Source of the DNA: Acanthamoeba lenticulata
Lineage: Eukaryota; Discosea; Longamoebia; Acanthamoebidae
NCBI GenBank assembly: GCA_002179805.1
Contig: NAVB01000054.1
Location: 29,542-93,541 of the forward strand
Reading direction: 5' to 3'
DNA: 64,000 nt
Shown: positions 22,772 to 34,107 of the stretch, one piece after another
How positions within the stretch are numbered: position 1 is the first letter of the stretch
Layout: each line of letters opens with the position of its first letter
Translations under genes and position numbers: made by a program
Notes under the pieces: generated by a model
Seen by the model: only the letters and a program-made list of their open reading frames with translations
The model's database searches: none
What the model was told of the DNA's origin: nothing

Positions 22772-23137
22772 GGGAGCAGTCTGGGACAGAAAGGAAAAAC
22801 AATGCCCGTGGGTGGGCCCATCACAAAGTGCTCGCGTCAGCAGATAAAGGAGAGAATTTAAAACAATGAAAATTTTGTAACGTTATTTTTGCAACACTGC
22901 GGCATCCGAGGTGGCCGTCACCGGTTTGGGGTCGCCTTGCCCCACCACGCAATGGGCACCAAGGCGGTGCAGGGATTGAGTGGAGGTGGCGGTCATGGGG
23001 GTGGTGCTTACAAGAGATCGAGTGGAGTCCAAATTGCTCCCTTAAATGATTTTTATATCAGCATGTGAGAAAAAGATACGTCCGGATGATGACTTGATGC
23101 AGAAATGACCATCATGGCCAGGCAGCGCATCACGACG
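22772..23137. other. Non-coding stretch with exon-fragment duplication
   Basis: 3' flank of gene C and 3' flank of the F-box/WD40 gene. Its right end (about 23087-23145) resembles 25976-26018, the start of an exon of the STK11IP-like gene: the core atggccaggca-gcgcatcacgacgcta matches with one gap. No gene is seen. Confidence 0.5.
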
Positions 23138-24965
23138 CTAACAGTGATTTCTTCGCTCGAATTCCGCAAACAGTGATTCCTCTCCCGCCGTACAGTTGTT
23201 GCCAACAGGGCGTATCCGCGCGCCTGTTGCTTTCAGGCCTGAGCTGAGGAAGGTGTAGGTCGAGATGAAGTCGCCCCAGGCGCACCGCAGACTCTCTTCG
23301 TCAAACTGGAGGCTCGTCACCCAGTCGTCGTGGGGAAGCGTGAGGACGGGCGTCTTGCGCTCGGGCGACCCCAGGTCCCACACTGCCAGTGGTGCGCACA
23401 AGCAAGCGTTTCGTCAGCGCTGACGCCTCAACGTCAGTTCACGTGTTGAGCAGTAGGCGGCACCTTTGGCCGTCTTGTCCCGCGAGCCACTGACGAGGCG
23501 GTCGCCCTGGACCTGCAGGCGCAGGATGGCGCCGCTGTGGGCCCGCCACGAATCCACCACGGGAAAGTCATCGCCGGCGGTCATGGCCGTGGCGCCGGCG
23601 CCGCGCAGCGCCATGCGTATGTCGAGCAGCGACAGGCCCTGGTCGCTCCGGTTGTGGACCAGTCGGTGCGCATCAAAGTCGGCGCTGAGGCACTTGATGA
23701 CGCGCTCGCCCTTGATGCAGCTCACCGCCTCCGCCGTGCGCATGTCCCTGTTGTTGCCGCAGGCGTGCGTTGCGCTTGAGACTCGGACCTCAAGCGCCCG
23801 TCCCATGTGTGAGTCCACGTGCGTACCAGATGCGGATGCTCGAGTCGAGCGAGCCGGAAAAGGCCACGCGGCCGTCGGGCGTCAGCTGCATGCACATCAC
23901 GTTGGCCTTGTGGCCCTTGAGCTGGCCCACGACGCTGGCCTGCTCGATGTCCCACAGGCCGATCTTGCCCGTGCTGTAGCCCACGAGCAGCTGGTTGGCT
24001 GCTCAGACGTCGCATATGAGCAAGCCGCTGCCGCGAGTCCAGGCGAAGGGACGGGAAGGGAGTGCATGCCTGGCCGGTTGAACTGGAGCGACTCGACCCA
24101 TTCGAAACTGCGCACGAGGGCCACGATGTGCGCCCCGTCGGTCAGATTCCACACATTGACCACGCCGTCGGTGTGCCCGCAGGCCAGCAGGCCATCGGAG
24201 ATCTGCAGCGCCGAAAGGCTGCTCGCGCCCACCATCAGAGGCGTGCGCTTCGAGGAGTACAAGCCACGTGGCTCGAGAGAAGGAGGTACCGGTCCTCGTA
24301 TTCGAGGCAGTGGAGCTGCTTGGGCCGCGCGCACAGCTCGGTCGGGTTCTCGAACACGGCGACGTCGCCCGTGTTAAAGTGGCCGGCCACCAGGATGTCG
24401 TCGGTCGACTGGAACATGAGCCCGCCGACGGTCTTCTTGTGTGCCGTGCTGGCATGATGATGATGATGATGATGCAAGTACTGATGAGCAACTGGATTGC
24501 GCATGTGAACAAAGGGGGCGGGTACAAGCCAAAGGGGAAGAAGCCCGAGTGGCGGTAGTGGCCCTTCTTCCAGTTGGCCTCGGTCTGCTTCGCTTGACGG
24601 AACTCTTGGCGCCAGTCCGGGTCACACTCTGCCGCTTGGTCAAACTCCCTGGCGAGGCGGTGGCTGGTCTTGGCCACGAGGGACGGAAACGCCCGCGCGT
24701 AGAGGCCACGCCACACTGCAGCCCGTGCAGGTTGGAGTTTGCTACACGAAAACTGCAAACACCGAGAGTGGGCCCTGCGTACCGTAGTTGTCACCTGCAA
24801 GCAGTCGCCATTGTTGATTCACAACGGATGAAGCAGCCACATCTAGGACAATTGGAAAAAGAAAACGTAAGCTTCTCATTCCATTTCATGCCCCGGGTTC
24901 AGCTTACCGGCAAAGGGGAGAAACGACAATATGTGAAGCCGAATCTCTTCAGGCAGCTGCTCCAT
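23138..24965 (-). CDS. F-box/WD40-repeat protein (SCF substrate receptor type)
   Basis: Starts at 24965 with an F-box (MEQLPEEIRLHILSFLPFAD, exon 24965-24908, continued in the next exon by NQQWRLLAGDNYVWRGLY). A linker with the FBXW-like block EANWKKGHYRH follows, then WD40 repeats: ISDGLLACGHTDGVVNVWNL, LLVGYSTGKIGLWDIE, GRVAFSGSLDSSIRIW, GDRLVSGSRDKTAKVWDL. F-box/WD40 proteins recruit substrates to SCF ubiquitin ligases through Skp1; the substrate is unknown. An intron carries a (GAT)n microsatellite (24454-24474). The last about 36 residues, after the final WD strand (FISTYTFLS), are encoded entirely by the dispersed 89-bp repeat and a few flanking bases, so the natural C-terminus has been replaced or extended. 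Confidence 0.8.
23156..23244 (+). repeat. Dispersed 89-bp repeat, copy 2 (overlaps F-box/WD40 3' end)
   Basis: Ungapped 89-bp match to 9005-9093 with four mismatches clustered in the stretch tctcccgccgt. It lies inside the 3' coding end of the F-box/WD40 gene, antisense to the repeat as written. Confidence 0.85.
24454..24474. repeat. (GAT)n microsatellite in F-box/WD40 intron
   Basis: About seven tandem gat units within an intron. Confidence 0.8.
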
Positions 24966-25188
24966 TGTTTAACCAACAGTCGATAACCTGTCCGTAGTTG
25001 CTGCCCCTTGGGGTTGGATTCATAGTTGGCCGTTCTCATAATCGAAAGACCGGATTTTTCGTGGTACGCAAATCAAAATAAAGACATCTTTTATGTACAA
25101 TAAACGGTACAGAGTTCAAGTCACTAGGGCAAGTCAGTCAGGCTCTTCTTGGGCGGGGGTGGCTGGCTGTTACATTGTTATGGCCAAG

Positions 25189-25484
25189 TTAGATTAAAAG
25201 CGAGACTGGAGGGGGCAGAAGCACGCACTCAAACTTCGTCTCAACCCTCTTAGTTTGCTTCTTGAACTTGCCATCGTGAGCTATCAAGCCACAACGTAAA
25301 GTTGAAGTGAGTGCGCTGGGAGCTAAGCGCATAAGGGAAGGCACGCACCGGTGTGACCACCGCCCGAGTTGCCGCTCGCCTTCCAGCCAGGCTTGAAGTT
25401 TGGCCCGTGATCCACACGCTCAAAGCCGGGCCCCTTGTTGGCCTCGTTGATCTTCGCCTCAAACAGAGCCTTCTTGTCCGCCAT
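25189..25484 (-). CDS. 75-aa basic hypothetical protein
   Basis: Two exons (25484-25349, 25280-25189) join in phase to 75 aa. The protein begins MADKKALFEAKINEANKG, is rich in Lys, Gly and His and has no signal peptide or membrane span; the middle reads FKPGWKASGNSGGGHTAHDG and the end is hydrophobic (VSLLI). I do not recognise a family. The intact splice, good start context and separate promoter space (220 bp to the divergent STK11IP-like gene) support a real gene. It could be a small nuclear or cytoskeletal protein. The extreme C-terminus is the least certain part, since a further unseen intron could change it. Confidence 0.55.
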
Positions 25485-25704
25485 GGTTCGTTTTAAATTT
25501 GGTCTCTGCTTGGGGCAGCGCTGTGCTTTGTGCCCTTTCGTGCTGTCTCACAACCAAGGCTCAAGCCAACAAAATTAATGAAGAAGGAAATCATAGAGAA
25601 AAAAAGGGAAGGATAGAAAACGACCCCGACAAGGCGGTCTCGTTTCAAGAACGACTCGTCTGGTACCAGCTGGGCCGGGCAGGGACGTACCTAGGTCCTG
25701 ACGA

Positions 25705-28700
25705 ATGAATAACGCGGTCAGTGGGGAATTCATTGGCCGATTTTACCAGTTCATTAAAGAAAATGGTACCATGCACATGAGCCCATCATCAGCAAGTACA
25801 TTTGTTGAGCTCGCAATCGATTCTCACGATTCTTGCGGCACCTGCAGAGGCGAAACTTCGAGAAGGCTCCATGGTTTTGCCGCTCAATCCGGCCTCCCTT
25901 GAACTCTTGAACGATGCTATGCACGAGTTCAGACAGATCGGTACGCGCTGCGGCTCTGGTCAGACTGTGTGCGCACATGACCTGATGAGAAATGGCCAGG
26001 CAAGCGCATCACGACGCTATCGCCGACGTCCAAGGGCACCACCTATCGTGACACCATGACCCGCTTGTCCATACTGCTCGAGGAGATTCCCTGCGTGCGG
26101 GTACGGTGATGATGGTGGCCGTCCACCTCTTTGATCTCGCGCGCACTTACCGCGCCATCCCTCCAGTTGGAGTCCAGGAAGTCGGGCCAGCTCGAGTGCA
26201 AGACGATGGTCAACCTCAGCCGCTTCAAGTCCCTGCAGTACCTCGAGGTGCTGCCACACCCTGGCGTACGCACGTGTGTGCTGCAGCGCCCTCACTGTTC
26301 GGTGGCCGTGCGTCCAGATCGACGAGGTCTTTCCGCCGCTGATCCAAAACCTGCGGGACAAAGTGGGGCCGCGCCTGGTGCAGCTCATCTGCCTCAACTC
26401 GGGCGTGACGACCATGCGCGACCTACTCGCGCCCGCCTCTGGCCGGGACGAGGTGCCGTGCCGCACCTCGCCAGCAGCCCTGGCTTAAGCTTTGCCTTAC
26501 ACCTGCGTGTGTGGTGTGTGTAGGGCGCCGAGGTCGAGCCCGAGTGGAGCGCGCTCAGCGTCTTTGATTGCAGCTACAACCAACTCGTGGTCATGGACGA
26601 GTCTCTTGTACGGGCGCACCCGCTCTGGGCCTATGCGCATGCCTTGGCTGTGGCTCATCCTCGAGACGCGCGCGTGTGGCGTTCGTGTCATCATAGCACG
26701 CGCTGAAGAACGTCACGCGAATGACGCTGGCGCATAACCTCATCCGCAAGGTCGAGAACCTGGAACACTGCCATCGGCTCAGCCTGCTCGACCTCGGGTT
26801 CAACAAGATCGAGTCCGTGCAGGACATCCACATTGTGCTGGGCGGGCTCAAGACGCTCGTCCTGCGCCACAATCAGCTTCGATCAACCCTCACCCTGGAG
26901 AAACTCTACTCGCTCGAGCGGCTCGACCTCGGCGGCAACCTCATCGAGCACGAAGACGAGATCAAGCGGCTGGCCGAGCTGCCGCTCCTCGTCTACCTCA
27001 ACACGCTGGGCAACCCCGTGTGCGTCCGCGGGCGACCAGGGGCAGCGCGGCCCGCTGGACGCGAGGAGAACTACCGCCTTTACCGGCGTGACGTTGTCAC
27101 TCACTTCCTCGTCGGGCGAAGCGACATCAACGAGCGTCTTCAAGTCTTTGACGAGCAGCCCCTGGACGAGGCCGAGATCCGACAAGCCCTGCAGGCTTCG
27201 ACGAGGTGCGCTCCAAGCCTACTTTGTGACTTTTTTTTTTTTTTCTAATTTGTTTTCTGACCTTTCTGTGCGACACAAGCAGGCGCTCAGCTGCGCCTCC
27301 GCCGGATCGCTTCACGACGCTGTCGCCAGCGCGCAACGTCGGCTCGGCCTCGGACGTGCCCGCGCGAGCGCCTGCTTCCCCGGTCGTCCCCTCCGCGGGC
27401 CCTCCGACAAGCGATGCTCCAACAATCAGTGCGAGTGATGACGAGTCTCCAGGTACAACAATTCTTTACATATTTTCATATTGCTTCTTATATTTTGAAT
27501 TAATTTTTGATTTATTCTTTCAGCTGCACTACTTCGGTTGAAGCCGACCAACGCGGGCGGGATGGCGATTGCAAGCGCCGCCGGCGCCACGACGTCAGAG
27601 CACGAATTGGCCGATGCGGTGAACAACCAACCCGCTGGACTGCCTGGTACTGTTGCCACATCATTCCTTTCCGTTCTTCTTCTTCGTCTTCTTTGGCCTC
27701 ACTCCCTCTTCTCATCCCTGTTGCATGTGGCATGTGATGGTCGTGAATGCGTGTGGGAACGCCGTGCGGGTCGCGACCTCAACAGCCGAACTCCTCGTGC
27801 GGCCCAAAAAGAAGAAGGTTCACCATTCCGTGCTCAAATCAAAATTTAATCCTTATGTTATGGTCTGGACCGACCCGTGAGTGGTGGATCACCAGCGACG
27901 GCATCCATTTTATCTCTCTTTCTCATATGCACACTCTTTATTTCATTTATTTGATAGCAAATAAATGGTCTTATTATTGCTTTTCGAGAAGAAAAATAAT
28001 ATCAATTCGGTTGTCATATTTTCTTGTCTTATTACTTCGATTAAATAACTTGTTTGTGTATAAAATCCCAACAGAAGAAGCGCGTGGCGGTGATCGAGGC
28101 CGTGAGCTCGCCCTCGGCCTCGCCGCAGCGCCCGCCCAGGACGGAGCCTCGAGAGGTGACGCCGAGCCGAAAGGGCGCCACGAGCCCCCGGCGACCGCTC
28201 GATGAAGCTGAGGCAAGTGACGCGAAGAAAGCAGACGAGGGACCGGAGGAGGCCGCCGCGTCATCGACCACTGCCAAGTCTGCGGACAACGAATTCGTGG
28301 CCAAGATCGAAGTGCGCCCACCTTCAGACTTTCGTGCCTTCTTGCTCTGGCTTTGGCGCTCATCAAACATGATCATGTGTCTTTCGCCGGGCGCAGGAAC
28401 TGCACAAGCAAGGAGGCACGATGTGGCTGCTGGCCTTGAACGAGATGCAGCGAAAGGAGTTCGAGGAGGAGCAGCGGGCCAAAGAGAAGGAGCTGCGCGA
28501 GGCCCAGCAACAGCAGCAGCAGCAAGGTACCTTGCTACAACATGTGCCTTTCTTTGTTTTCTCGCGATGGTGTGATGCGGAGCTAACCCACCGCTGCAGC
28601 GCGCAAGGCGGCAACATCCCCTTCGTCGTCGGGCGCACCGGCCAAGAACGATGTGCGTTGGCCCCCCTCGGTCTGAGGGACCAACGCGCCGATGCTGACT

Positions 28701-31421
28701 TGCGACTTGTGGCTTTTTCGGCGTGGCACAATGCAGGCGCACCAGGCGTCGCTGCGCATCCTGGAAGAGATCAAGACCGGCAAGATACTGCAGCTGTCAA
28801 GCAGCCCCGAGATCGCGCACTCGCTCAAGATGGGCCTCTCCAGTTCGCCCGATGACCAGCCGCACCCGGCATCTGCGGCGTCGCCGCCAGTGGCGACGAC
28901 AAAGGTGACGGCAGCAGACGACGTCGCAGCCACGGCGCATGATGACCCATCTCGCTCGCCGGCCAACAGTCGGATCAACCTGGACGACCATGAGGACACG
29001 ACGTACGCCGTTGGGTGATGTCAAAGCCCTCGTCTCAAACGACTCACCATCCTGTCCCTTGTGCTGCGCAGGACGGACGAGTTTACAGTGGAGATTGAGG
29101 GCCAGCTGCGGATTCTGCTCATCTCCAAGCGCTACGTCGTCGAAGCTGACGTCACCACGGGCAGGGACGTGGTGTCACACCAGGCCAAGTACATCACGTC
29201 CGTCCAGAGCCTCGCCAGTACGCCTCGTCTCAAATTGATTGTTTTTACTCTTTTCTCTTTTCTTTTTTATTTTATTGTTTTTTTTTGTTTTGTTTTTGTT
29301 CTTGTTTTCATTTATGTTTCCTTTACAAAAAATTATTGACGCGGGGGCTACAGTGGGCGGACGCCCTGCGGTGCGGGTCGAGTACGCACCGCCGCGAGCG
29401 GGCATGGAACTGCGCACCGACGTGCAGGACACCGCTATTTACGTGCTCGACGAGGCCGACGAACGGTTCGCGCTTCTGCTCTCCTCATGGTCCGTCCTTG
29501 TCGGCCGACTGACGCTCATGGGGTGGTGGTACGAGCAGAGACCGGCTGGCCGACCTGCTGCAGGGCTTCGTGAACCAGAACAGCCAGGCGCGAGTCCAGT
29601 GCATGCGCTGCCTCAAGATCTACGACCGGCTGGCCGGGATGCAGACGTGCCGGTCGTGCGGCAGCACTTACCTCGTCCACTACGAGGAAGAGAAGAAGCC
29701 CGTCGCCGCGGCGGCGACGGTACCGCGCCACTCGATCTCCTCTTCGATCTCGGCCGCGGCCTCGTCGTCGGCCTCGACATTGGCGCAGTCGCTCACCGGA
29801 GCCGCGGCCACCGTGTTTTCCGGCGCGGCCGATCTGCTGACGACTGGGGCCACCGAGCTCGTCGGCCTGGCGCGAGGCGAGTCTCTCGCGTCGGCGGCCG
29901 CCATTGCCTCAACGCCAGCGGCTGCGGCAGCTGCGGCAGGATCGGCGGCGGGGTCGGTCAAGAGCGTGCCGATGCAAGAGGACTTCTCGAGCGAGACCAT
30001 GGACGTCAATCTCCAGCTCCACCTTCGACTCACCTTCTTTCGCGTACGCGCTCTTCCAAGTCATCGGCCACTTCTACCGACGCTGACCCACTACGGTCCG
30101 TCATTTGCTTGACTCTCGTGGGCCGTGGGCCACTCGCACGCACAGGGAGGCGCGGACGAGCAGCTGGTCTACTTTTTCACGTCGGTCTTCCTGCCCTACG
30201 GCGCTCGGGCCCACGAGGAGACGTACGTGCGCCGGGCTTCGAGCTGGCCCGAAACTCTGATGGGGACTATAAGCAATCAATCACTCACAAACACACAACA
30301 TACAGGGTGGGACACCTGCTGCTCACGACACAGAACCTGTACATCCTCCAGCGCAAGCGGCGCCCGACCGAGTCCGATCCGGGCTTCGCGCTGGTGGCCG
30401 AGTACCGCCTGTCGCAGATCCGACGGCTCGTGATCGGCCTCTTTTACCAGTACTTCCGGGTCGAGGCCGACGAGCGGCAGGCCTTTGTGTTCCTCCCCAA
30501 GGAGCACGCCCGCACGCACGCCTTCATCGACCTCTTCCTTCAGTCCCGTACCGTTGCCTTCTCCTGCCATCAATTGACCGCGCTCGCTTGCTGGCTAATG
30601 AACGGAGTTGACCGTGGCGTTGCCCTTTGCCCAGTCTTGGCCGCGGAGGAAAAGGCGGCGGAGCCCATCGAGGCGGTGCACTACAACTCAGAGACGTTGG
30701 CCAACATGCAGACGCAGCTGCTATACCGCTTCCCCGACAAGACGCTGCACGTCTACGCGCTGCTCTACCACCGGTTGCCCTCCGCCCGGCCCAGGAGCAT
30801 GCTACTCTCCTCGGCCCTCGCCGCCACTCGAGGTAGCCCTCGCGCCCATTTGTGGCCGCAGCCGCGGCGGTCCTGCCAAACTCACACGTGCCATGTGAGG
30901 GACGTCTGCAGACATGGGCGGGTGGATGACGCGAGCTCTGATCGTCACGGGCACGCACATCGTGCTTGCCACGGAGGACTACAGCAGGTGGCCGGCGTTG
31001 CACTATCCATCGGTCAAGCCGCCGTCGTCGCCCCAGTTTGAGCTCGTCTCGGCGCACGAGGTGGCTGAGTTGGTCTCCATGGTAAGAGCCCCCAAAGGAG
31101 ACGACGGACTGAACGAGATTCGTTAACTTGATTGTGTCCGCCATCGGGGCACAACGTGCAGGATCTTGATGCACAAGACACCACTGAGTTCAAGCTTGTT
31201 TTTGAGAAGGAGAGCACAGGCGCGCGGGCGACTTTGCAGCTTAAAACAGGTACAGCGGCTTGTCGTGCAGAGTCAGACCACTTGGTAGCTAATTTTTTGT
31301 CGTCTCCTCTTCTGCAGAACATGAGAATGAACGATCGAAGTTGTCGGTGTCGTTGGCCAAGATGTGGGAGAGCCTTTTCAAGCTGCCCCTTCCCATCAAG
31401 TACTACAACATCCCTGTCTGA
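25705..31421 (+). CDS. STK11IP (LIP1)-like leucine-rich-repeat protein
   Basis: A long gene of many exons; the first two are 25705-25765 and 25848-25940. The N-terminus (KENEAKLREGSMVLPL...LELLNDAMHEF) matches the start of serine/threonine kinase 11-interacting proteins. It is followed by SLQYLEV, then leucine-rich repeats (26520-27010; SYNQLVVMDESL, LSLLDLGFNKI, LKTLVLRHNQL, LERLDLGGNLI) with an LRR cap (YRRDVVTHFL). A Ser/Pro/Ala-rich middle with a short Gln run (28500-28525) follows. The C-terminal part has a CMRC...CRSCGS zinc ribbon (29599-29670) and PH-like segments (GHLLLTTQNLYILQRKRR..., 30300-30540), ending IKYYNIPV at 31421. In animals STK11IP binds LKB1 and sits on lysosome/endosome membranes; the role here is inferred. 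Some introns are very T-rich (29221-29345). Confidence 0.78.
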
Positions 31422-31605
31422 GACACCCAAATGCAAAAGAAAAAAAGGAATTGCAATTCCCCAGATTTTCTTTTTCTATTTTCCTATCTTGGCCGCGGAA
31501 ATAGAGAAGGAAGCCAGAAGGGAAGGAAAAGGGCTGAGATCGAGCGCTCGAACCGGCCGATCCCTGCAAACATAACCTTTAAACAACCACAACTAGCAGC
31601 CTACA

Positions 31606-33910
31606 ATGAATCGTGGTGCGGATTTGATGCGTGCTAATACAGGTTGCCATCCCTTGCATCGTAGCCTGACCCGTGCACACGCGTTGATTGTGAACAGGAC
31701 GTGGTGGCCGAGGCGGTTCTACCGTACGAGGTACGCAGCAGCGAGGCCGAGGTGGTTCGAGCAACACAAGAGGCGCATCCACGACCATGGCCCGGTCGGC
31801 CGGAACGCAGCGAGGGACGGCGCCTCAGCCTTCCTCCCGCCCCTCTCCAGCGGGTACGTTTTTATGAACACATGTGAAAGCATCAATCGCATCTCAAAGC
31901 ATCATTAATTCATAATAAAAATAAATAAATAAAAATACAGGAGTGCCGCTGGGCATGAGCCAGCGCAAGGCGGCGCGTGACGCCCGCAAGCGACGCGATA
32001 AGGCCGAGCGCCGAGCACAGAGGAGTGGCGGCCGCGACGACACCGCCGCGCCGACGGGATCTCGTCGTCGGGCTCCCGTCGACGATTACGTCGATGAAGA
32101 AGAGAGCATCGGCAGCGATGACGACGACGTCTTTCAGGAAGATGAAGAGGACATGATGCTCCAGCACGTCCTCGCCGCGTCGATGCTCGAGCAGGGCGGC
32201 AGTCTGCCCGCGTCTCTGCCCACCACCGGCTCGCAGCAGGATGACGACGAGATGGTGATTGTCGAGGCCGAGGCTGGGAATCAGCCGGCGGCTGTCGTAG
32301 TGGCAAAGGGCGAAGGCCAAGCGGGGCAGGAGATGGACGAGGACGAGCTGCTGCAGCAGGCTCTCCTGATGTCCCTTCAGTCCTCATCACAGGAGCAGGA
32401 GCAGCAGGCAGTGGCCGCGGCTCCTGGCCCCGAACCCACGGCCTCGGACGACCAGGTTGTGGCTCGCAGCGGAGCGGGGGACAGTGGCGAGCGCAAGCGG
32501 CGGCTGGCGGCTCTCGCCGCGCGGAAGGCTGACGCCAGGTACGACAACGCCCTGGCCTCGGGCTCGATGTTGACCACACTGATGCTGATGCGCTGACGGC
32601 GGCGACAGGCCGATGGTGGCCGGGCAGCGACGCGATCGAAGACGGATGGAGCGTCGACGAGAGCGACGCGCGGCAGCGCTCGACTTGAACGCGGAGGACG
32701 AGGACGATTATGAGAACGATGAGGACTGGATTGTGTACGATGAGGTCGATGGCGGCGAGGGCCAGGCCGTGGAGGATGCTGAAGCGGCAGAGGCCATTCG
32801 GCTGTCGCTTCTCGCGCTAGACGGGCGGGGCGGCAGCGCGGCGGAGCCCATCGCCGTGGACGAGCTCGAGGACGAGATCGCCAAGCAGTCGCGGAATCAC
32901 CGAAAGCGCGTCGCCAGGTTGAGCTCCTCCTCTTCCCCTCCATCCTCCACGATCACTTCAAGTCTAACGAGAACGACTGGCGTGCAGTGAGGCGATCGTG
33001 ATCAGCGATGACGAGGCTGGAGCCGAGCGGGCGCCGAGAGGCAGCCGCCGAGACGATGAGATTCTGATTGACCAGGCCAGCAGCGGCGGCAGCAGCCAGG
33101 ACTCGGTGGAGAACGAGGACGAAGAGGAAGAGCTGAAGCGCGCCATCAGCCTCAGCCTCGCTGGTGGCGGTGAGGCCTCATCTGGCGCTCGGAGTGGTGG
33201 GGACGATGGCGGCGGCATCGCCACGCGGCTGCGTTCGAGGAAGCAGTCGCGACGTGAGCTTCAGCAGCGCGAGCGCGAGCGTCGGGACGAGGAGGAACGC
33301 CTGCGGCGGGAGGAGCTGCGAATTCAGCAGAATCGCGAGTTTGAGGAGAGCCTCTTGTGCGACCAGGCCATTGAACAGAGCCGCCGCGAGGAGGAGCAAC
33401 GTGCGCTGGCGGACGCCGAGCGTGCGCGCGCCGAGGCAGACCAACAAAAGCGCACCGAAGAGGAGCGCCAGCGGGACCGCGACCGGCTCTACGCCGAGCT
33501 CAAGCACAAGTTTGAGGAAAATGCCAAGCAAGCGGGGACCGAGGTCAGCCAAGGTGAACGGCGGGAAGTGGCGCTGGTCCTGCGGCTGCCGAATGGCGAG
33601 CGGCTGCCACAGCGCGTATTCAGTGCCGACGAGCGGCTCGAAGAGATCCGACAATACGCCACCCTCCAGCTCCTTGAACGCGACCGGTACGCCACGGCCG
33701 CATGCGCCCCTTGTGTAAAGCGATGACCCACTGACCGCATGGCACCTCACTTGGCGCAACAACAGGATGGCCAAGCTCGACATCGTCTTTGTGACCGACT
33801 TCCCGCGGCGGCGGCTTGATGACTTCTCACGCACGCTGGCCGAGTGCGGGCTCGACCAGCGCACCCTCCTCACCATCACCGACGCGGCTTTTGCTGGCGA
33901 CTCCACATAA
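31606..33910 (+). CDS. UIM/UBX-domain protein (p97/Cdc48 cofactor type)
   Basis: First exon MNRGADLMRANT, then an RGG-like low-complexity segment (GRGGRGGSTVRG), then a long acidic protein. UIM-like helices recur: MLQHVLAASMLEQ (about 32155), DELLQQALLMSLQSS (about 32340), AEAIRLSLLALDG (about 32785), EELKRAISLSLAGG (about 33125) and ESLLCDQAIEQSRR (about 33350). A charged coiled coil precedes a C-terminal UBX domain (about 33560-33910; VALVLRLPNGERLPQRVF and a last exon KLDIVFVTDFPRRR). UBX domains bind the N-domain of the p97/Cdc48 ATPase and UIMs bind ubiquitin, so this is predicted to bring ubiquitylated clients to p97. The order RGG-UIM array-UBX resembles UBXN7/FAF-type adaptors but no UBA or thioredoxin-like domain is seen. 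Confidence 0.82.
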
Positions 33911-34064
33911 GCAGTTGCCATAGCCTTGTTGTTGTTTCGTCACCCCGTGAACAAAAATCTTTTGGGGCAACATGAAAGATATAAATATCAACATGTCTTC
34001 TTGGAAGCAATCGGGGAGTTGCGGGACTAGGTTATCGTCTGGATTGGTGGTTCAACAGGTCGGC

Positions 34065-34072
34065 CATAAAAG
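34065..34072 (+). promoter_or_regulatory. TATA-like element of I9-like gene
   Basis: CATAAAAG lies about 36 bp before the ATG at 34108, a plausible core promoter with a very short leader. Confidence 0.4.
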
Positions 34073-34107
34073 CCCAGGCCACCAGCCTTTCCAACCCTCT
34101 CCACACA

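Noticed and set aside
23466..24377. 303-codon plus-strand frame opposite the F-box/WD40 gene
   Set aside because: Antisense to clear WD40 repeats; no family features.
29239..31041. 600-codon open frame on the plus strand
   Set aside because: It runs through a T-rich intron and shifts out of frame with the STK11IP-like exons; only parts coincide with real exons. Stop-free length is due to GC-rich sequence.
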